This document shows, in pieces, positions 58,843-64,000 of a stretch of DNA of 64,000 nt (position 1 is its first letter; each line of letters begins with the position of its first letter). Location of the stretch: the NCBI RefSeq assembly GCF_001704415.2, contig NC_030824.1, forward strand, positions 39,179,022 through 39,243,021. Reading direction: 5' to 3'. A program made the translations under genes and the position numbers. The stretch is from Capra hircus. Lineage: Eukaryota > Chordata > Mammalia > Artiodactyla > Bovidae. Below the pieces are notes generated by a model. The model had not been told where the DNA came from and ran no database searches. It was given only the letters and a program-made list of their open reading frames with translations.

Positions 58843-61800
58843 ATGGCAACGGGATCATACTTACCTTAAACGTAAATGGGTTGAATGCCCCAACCAAAAG
58901 GCAAAGACTGGCTGAATGGATACAAAAACAAGACCCCTATATATGCTGCCTACAAGAGACCCACCTCAAAACAAGGGACACATACAGACTGAAAGTGAAG
59001 GGCTGGAAAAAGATATTCCATGCAAATAGAGACCAAAAGAAAGCAGGAGTGGCAATACTCATATCCGATAAAATAGACTTTAAAACAAAGGCTGTGAAAA
59101 GAGACAAAGAAGGCCACTACATAATGATCAAAGGATCAATCCAAGAAAAAGATATAACAATTATAAATATATATGCACCCAACATAGGAGCACCGCAGTA
59201 TGTAAGACAAATGCTAACAAGTATGAAAGGGGAAATTAACAATAACACAATGATAGTGGGAGATTTTAATACCCTACTCACACCTATGGACAGATCCACT
59301 AAACAGAAAATTAACAAAGAAACGCAAACTTTAAATGATACAATAGACCAGTTAGACCTAATTGATATCTATAGGACATTTCACCCCCAAGCAATGAATT
59401 TCACCTTTTTCTCAAGTGCTCATGGAATGTTCTCCAGGATAGATCACATCCTGGGCCATAAATCTAACCTTGATAAATTCAAAAAAATTGAAATCATTCC
59501 AAGCTTCTTTTCTGACCATAATGCATTAATATTAGATCTCAATTACAGGAGAAAAACTGTTAAAAATTCCAACATATGGAGGCTGAACAACATGCTTCTG
59601 AATAACCAACAAATCACAGAAGAAATCAAAAAAGAAATCAAAATATGCGTAGAAACAAATGAAAATGAAAACACAACAACCCAAAACCTGTGGGACACTA
59701 TAAAAGCAGTGCTAAGAGGAAAATTCATAGCAATACAGGCATACCTCAAGAAACAAAAAAAAAAAGTCAAATAAATAACCTAAATCTACACCTAAAGCAA
59801 CTAGAAAAGGAAGAAATGGAGAACCCCAGAGTTAGCAGAAGGAAAGAAATCTTAAAAATTAGGGCAGAAATAAATGCAAAAGAAACAAAAGAGACCATAG
59901 CAAAAATCAACAAAGCCAAAAGCTGGTTCTTTGAAAGGATAAATAAAATTGACAAACCATTAGCCAGACTCATCAAGAAACAAAGAGAGAAAAATCAAAT
60001 CAATAAAATTAGAAATGAAAATGGAGAGATCACAACAGACAACACAGAAATACAAAGGATCATAAGAGACTACTATCAGCAATTATATGCCAATAAAATG
60101 GACAACATGGAAGAAATGGACAAATTCTTAGAAAAGTACAACTTTCCAAAACTGAACCAGGAAGAAATAGAAAATCTTAACAGACCCATCACAAGCACAG
60201 AAATTGAAACTGTAATCAGAAATCTTCCAGCAAACAAAAGCCCAGGTCCAGACGAATTCCAGCTGAATTCTACCAAAAATTTCGAGAAGAGCTAACACCT
60301 ATCCTCCTCAAACTCTTCCAGAAAATTGCAGAGGAAGGTAAACTTCCAAACTCATTCTATGAGGCCACCATTACCCTAATACCAAAACCTGACAAAGATG
60401 CTACAAAAAAAGAAAACTACAGGCCAATATCACTGATGAACATAGATGCAAAAATCCTCAACAAAATTCTAGCAATCAGAATCCAACAACACATTAAAAA
60501 GATCATACACCATGACCACGTGGGCTTTATCCCAGGGATGCAAGGATTCTTCAATATCCGCAAATCAATCAGTGTAATTCACCACATTAACAAATTGAAA
60601 AATAAAAGCCATATGATTATCTCAATAGATGCAGAGAAGGCCTTTGACAAAATTTACCATCCATTTATGATAAAAACTCTCCAGAAAGCAGGAATAGAAG
60701 GAACATACCTCAACATAATAAAAGCTATCTATGACAAACCCACAGCAAACATTATCCTCAATGGTGAAAAATTGAAAGCATTTCCCCTAAAGTCAGGAAC
60801 AAGACAAGGGTGTCCACTTTCACCACTACTATTCAACATAGTTCTGGAAGTTTTGGCCACAGCAATCAGAGCAGAAATAAAAGGAATCCAATTTGGAAAG
60901 GAAGAAGTAAAACTCTCACTGTTTGCAGATGACATGATCCTCTACGTAGAAAACCCTAAAGACTCCACCAGAAAATTACTAGAGCTAATCAATGAATATA
61001 GTAAAGTTGCAGGATATAAAATCAACATACAGAAATCCCTTGCATTCCCATACACTAATAATGAGAAAGTAGAAAAAGAAATAAAGGAAACAATTCCATT
61101 CACCATTGCAACGAAAAGAATAAAATATTTAGGAATATATCTACCTAAAGAAACTAAAGACCTATATATAGAAAACTATAAAACACTGATGAAAGAAATC
61201 AAAGAGGGCACTAATAGATGGAGAAATATACCATGTTCATGGATTGGAAGAATCAATATAATGAAAATGAGTATACTACCCAAAGCAATATACAGATTCA
61301 ATGCAATCCCTATCAAGCTACCAATGGTATTTTTCACAGAACTAGAACAAATAATTTCAAGATTTGTGTGAAAATACAAAAAACCTTGAATAGCCAAAGC
61401 AATCTTGAGAAAGAAGAATGGAACTGGAGGAATCAACTTGCCTGACTTCAGGCTCTACTACAAAGCCACAGTCATCAAGACAGTATGGTACTGGCACAAG
61501 GACAGAAATATAGATCAATGGAACAAAGTAGATAGCCCAGAGATAAATCCACACGCATATGGACACTTTATCTTTGACAAAGGAGGCAAGAATATACAAT
61601 GGAGTAAAGACAATCTCTTTAACAAGTGGTGCTGGGAAAACTGGTCAACCACTTGCAAAAGAATGAAACTAGATCACTTTCTAACACCACACACAAAAAT
61701 AAACTCAAAATGAATTAAAGATCTAAATGTAAGACCAGAAACTATAAAACTCCTGGAGGAGAACATAGGCAAAACACTCTCCGACATAAATCACAGCAGG

Positions 61801-62646
61801 ATCCTCTATGATCCACCGCCCAGAATACTGGAAATAAAAGCAAAAATAAACAAATGGGATCTAATTAAAATTAAAAGCTTCTGCACAACAAAGGAAAATA
61901 CAAGCAAGGTGAAAGGACAGCCTTCTGAATGGGAGAAAGTAATAGCAAATGAAGCAACTGACAAACAACTAATCTCAAATATATACAAGCAACTTATGCA
62001 ACTCAATTCCAGAAAAATAAATGACCCAATCACAAAATGGACCAAAGAACTAAATAGACATTTCTCCAAAGAAGACATACGGATGGCTAACAAACACATG
62101 AAAAGATGCTCAGCATCACTCATTATTAGAGAAATGCAAATCAAGACCACAATGAGGTACCACTTCACACCAGTCAGAATGTCTGCAATCCAAAAGTCTG
62201 CAAGCAATAAATGCTGGAGAGGGTGTGGAGAAAAGGGAACCCTCTTACACTGTTGGTGGGAATGCAAACTAGTACAGCCACTATGGAGAACAGTGTGGAG
62301 ATTCCTTAAAAAATTGCAAATAGAACTGCCTTATGACCCAGCAATCCCACTTCTGGGCATCCACACCGAGGAAACCAGAATAGAAAGAGACACATGTACC
62401 CCAATGTTCATTGCAGCACTGTTTATAATAGCCAGAACATGGAAACAACCTAGATGTCCATCAGCAGATGAATGGATAAGAAAGCAGTGGTACATATACA
62501 CAATGGAGTATTACTCAGCCATTGAAAAGAATACATTTGAATCAGTTCTAATGAGGTGGATGAAACTGGAGCCGATTATACAGAGTGAAGTAAGCCAGAA
62601 AGAAAAACACCAATACAGTATACTAACACATATATATGGAATTTAG
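58843..62646 (+). pseudogene. L1 ORF2 (endonuclease and reverse transcriptase), broken in six places
   Basis: ORF2p nicks target DNA and reverse-transcribes L1 RNA. The expected ATG (58843) is put out of frame by a small deletion near 58860. The endonuclease frame (58860-59774) keeps 'LNVNGLNAP', 'QETHL', 'INIYAPN', 'VGDFNTLL', 'SRIDHILGHK' and 'SDHNAL', so its catalytic residues look intact. A shift lies in an 11-A run (59755-59765). The next frame runs to about 60262, where one base is lost. The RT frame then continues to 62646 with 'SGTRQGCPLSPLLFN' and the active-site box 'SLFADDMILYVEN'. Three TGA stops (61369, 61387, 61711) replace what are normally Trp or Arg codons. The cysteine-rich C-terminus 'CWRGCGEKGTLLHCWWEC' is present. 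Expected length is about 1,270 codons. Confidence 0.94.
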
Positions 62647-63003
62647 AAAGATGGTAATGATGACCCTGTATGCGAGACAGCAAAAGAGACACAGATGTGT
62701 AGAGTGGACTTTTGGACTGTGAGGGAGAGGGAGAGGGTGGGATGATTTGGGAGAATGGCATTGAAACATGTATACTAGCATGTAAGAAACAAATCGCCAG
62801 TCTATGTTTGATGCAGGATACAGGATGCTTGGGGCTGGTGCATGGGGATGATCCAGAGAGATGATATGGGGTGGGAGGTGGGAGGGGGGGGTTCATGTTC
62901 GGGAACTCTTGTACACCCGTGGTGGATTCATGTCAATGTATGGCAAAACCAATACAGTATTGTAAAGTAAAATAAAGTAAAAATAAAAATTAAAAAAAAA
63001 TAA
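62647..63003 (+). other. L1 3' UTR with G-rich tract and A-rich tail
   Basis: Non-coding. Four or more G-runs lie within 62868-62891, on the sense strand, as in the G-rich tracts of other mammalian L1 3' UTRs. The end is 'ggcaaaaccaatacagtatt', then A-rich sequence with several AATAAA-like signals. Confidence 0.9.
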
Positions 63004-63016
63004 AAGAAATAAACTG

Positions 63017-63322
63017 AGGAATGTGGTATGCAGCCCAGACATAAGCATGAGTTACAATGTAATCACAAGTAAACACTATTCTGAGAGAATCGCTGAAGCA
63101 GGAACTCTGTTTGAAGTGCAACAAGGAGACAATAAATCTGGGTGAGGAGGAGCTGAAAATGTAAAACCGCTGACCTAATGCTTTTGTCAGAGTATAAAAG
63201 AAGACCTGATGCTTGAAATAAACATGTAGTCCTGTACCTTGAGGCGGAGGCTACATCATTGTTCGCCAACACCGCTCATCCCTTCAGGCTGATTCCCTGG
63301 CTGCTGGAGCTGTACTCTGGCA
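63017..63322 (+). mobile_element. Solo ERV-type LTR, right part (promoter, R, U5)
   Basis: It continues the LTR that starts at 56725. It has a TATA-like box 'tataaaag' (63193-63200), an 'aataaa' signal (63217-63222) about 17 bases later, then a U5-like end 'gctgtactctggca'. The final CA is followed by 'attcat', which matches the left-flank 'cttcat' at 5 of 6 bases. The spacing of TATA box and polyadenylation signal fits a short-R LTR. Confidence 0.75.
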
Positions 63323-64000
63323 ATTCATGCCAGCAAAGCTGCATTATGTCCAGTATTTATGATATTTACAAGCACAGATTGATTGTAAAGACACTTATGA
63401 ACTCAAAAGAGAAAGAAGAATGATATGCAAAACAAACACCCATCATGAAAAATGGAGTGGCTATGTTAATAATAAAGTCAATTCCAGAATGAGAAAGATT
63501 ACCAGAAATAAAGTAGACATTTCACATTGATAAATGTTAAATTAATCATAAGGAGATAGCATTCTGAAATTATTAATATATGTATATAGCTTCAAATTTT
63601 GTCAAAATATGAAACTGAAGTGATAAGGAAGCAAACTGAGATTATAGTTGAAAATGTCAACAGTCATCCTCAGTCATTTATTAACTATATAGCAAATCAA
63701 TAAGGGTATAAAAGTCTTGAGAGATGTTGTATTAGTCACTCAGTTCTATGTCCAGTTTTTTGCAACCCTATGGACTATAGCCCACCAGGCTCCTCTGTCC
63801 AGGGATACTATTAACCAAATAGAATTAACTGGCATTTATAGAAGACTATACCTAATCAGAATAGACTGTATTTTGTTTCAACCCCATATAGTTGAAACTA
63901 GAATAGGCTATGTGCCAGACCATAAAATAATTCTTGATAAATATGAAAGTTTTTAATATGAAAAAATGGTATTATATTAGAAATCAGTAACTTAAAAAAA
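63323..64000 (+). mobile_element. Old L1M, right part (to window end)
   Basis: 'attcatgccagcaaagctgc' continues the inter-ORF region that stopped at 56724. Decayed ORF2 endonuclease coding follows, for example 'ataaagtagacatttcacat' near 63509. Near 63820-63950 a frame resembles the IYRT...VPDHKII stretch of the endonuclease domain. It runs off the window. A BovA fragment at 63724-63801 interrupts it. Confidence 0.75.
63724..63801 (-). mobile_element. BovA SINE fragment
   Basis: A reverse BovA of about 78 bases: 'agtcactcagttctatgtcc', 'ggactatagcccaccaggct', 'cctctgtcc'. It lies inside old L1 coding sequence. Confidence 0.85.

Larger units (their letters stand above)
57192..63016 (+). mobile_element. 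Ruminant L1 (L1-BT type), 5.8 kb, with 13-bp target duplication
   Basis: The body is 57205-63003, flanked by perfect 'aagaaataaactg' at 57192-57204 and 63004-63016. Layout: 5' UTR of about 660 bases (57205-57864), ORF1, a 51-base spacer, ORF2, 3' UTR (62647-62984) and an A-rich tail. It is the best-preserved autonomous element in the window. It lacks some of the 5' end expected of the longest ruminant L1s, so it may be 5'-truncated within the UTR. Inactivating changes are described under the two ORFs. It inserted into the LTR in the same orientation. Confidence 0.95.

Overview
This window is mammalian nuclear DNA from a ruminant, most likely a bovid. The evidence is the repeat content: many tRNA-derived Bov-tA SINEs, BovA and BovA2 SINEs, several copies of the BovB (RTE-clade) retrotransposon, a cetartiodactyl CHR-type SINE and a young ruminant L1. 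The repeats alone do not tell me whether it is cattle, buffalo, sheep or goat. I see no intact host protein-coding gene, no rRNA or functional tRNA gene, and no prokaryotic feature. Nearly all open frames longer than about 60 codons lie in retrotransposon sequence; most are shadows of SINEs, BovB or L1. The sequence reads as an AT-rich, gene-poor intergenic or large-intron segment.

Layout. 1-14.9 kb: AT-rich background with about a dozen SINEs, old L1 3' ends (3.06, 5.73 and 9.5 kb), a MaLR-type LTR (8.45 kb) and MIR remnants. 14.9-17.6 kb: a BovB copy broken by an L1 whose 5' part is inverted (twin priming). 17.9-22.6 kb: decayed L1M and L2 LINE remnants, a 23-bp minisatellite and BovA2 copies. 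25.6-29.06 kb: a nearly full-length BovB on the minus strand. 30.5-33.4 kb: 2.8 kb with no repeat I recognise. 33.4-42.97 kb: a CHR SINE, a MIR, a BovB with clean target duplications that itself holds a BovA2, and scattered SINEs. 43.2-44.5 kb: a GC-rich block with broken hydrophobic frames, best read as a decayed retrocopy of an unidentified membrane-protein gene. 46.5-48.2 kb: an old L1. 48.2-51.05 kb: an old minus-strand BovB holding three younger insertions. 53.1-55.99 kb: L1M sequence, then a plus-strand BovB split by an inverted BovB fragment. 56.6-64 kb: a three-layer nest in which an old L1 holds a solo retroviral-type LTR of about 786 bp, and the LTR holds a 5.8-kb ruminant L1.

How the elements relate. 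The L1 and BovB machinery (endonuclease plus reverse transcriptase) moved the SINEs seen here: Bov-tA and BovA share the BovB 3' end, and CHR-type SINEs have A-rich tails typical of L1 mobilisation. Target duplications and nesting give a local relative chronology: ancient L2, MIR and L1M first, then MaLR LTRs, BovB and the ERV LTR, then BovA2 SINEs and ruminant L1. No L1 or BovB copy here looks capable of moving on its own. The best preserved L1 keeps its catalytic motifs but carries one stop in ORF1, and in ORF2 a damaged start, two frameshifts and three stops.

I found no convincing undescribed biological system. The points most worth checking are the nested insertions, the possible retrocopy at 43.2-44.5 kb, and the repeat-free block at 30.5-33.4 kb as a candidate conserved non-coding region.
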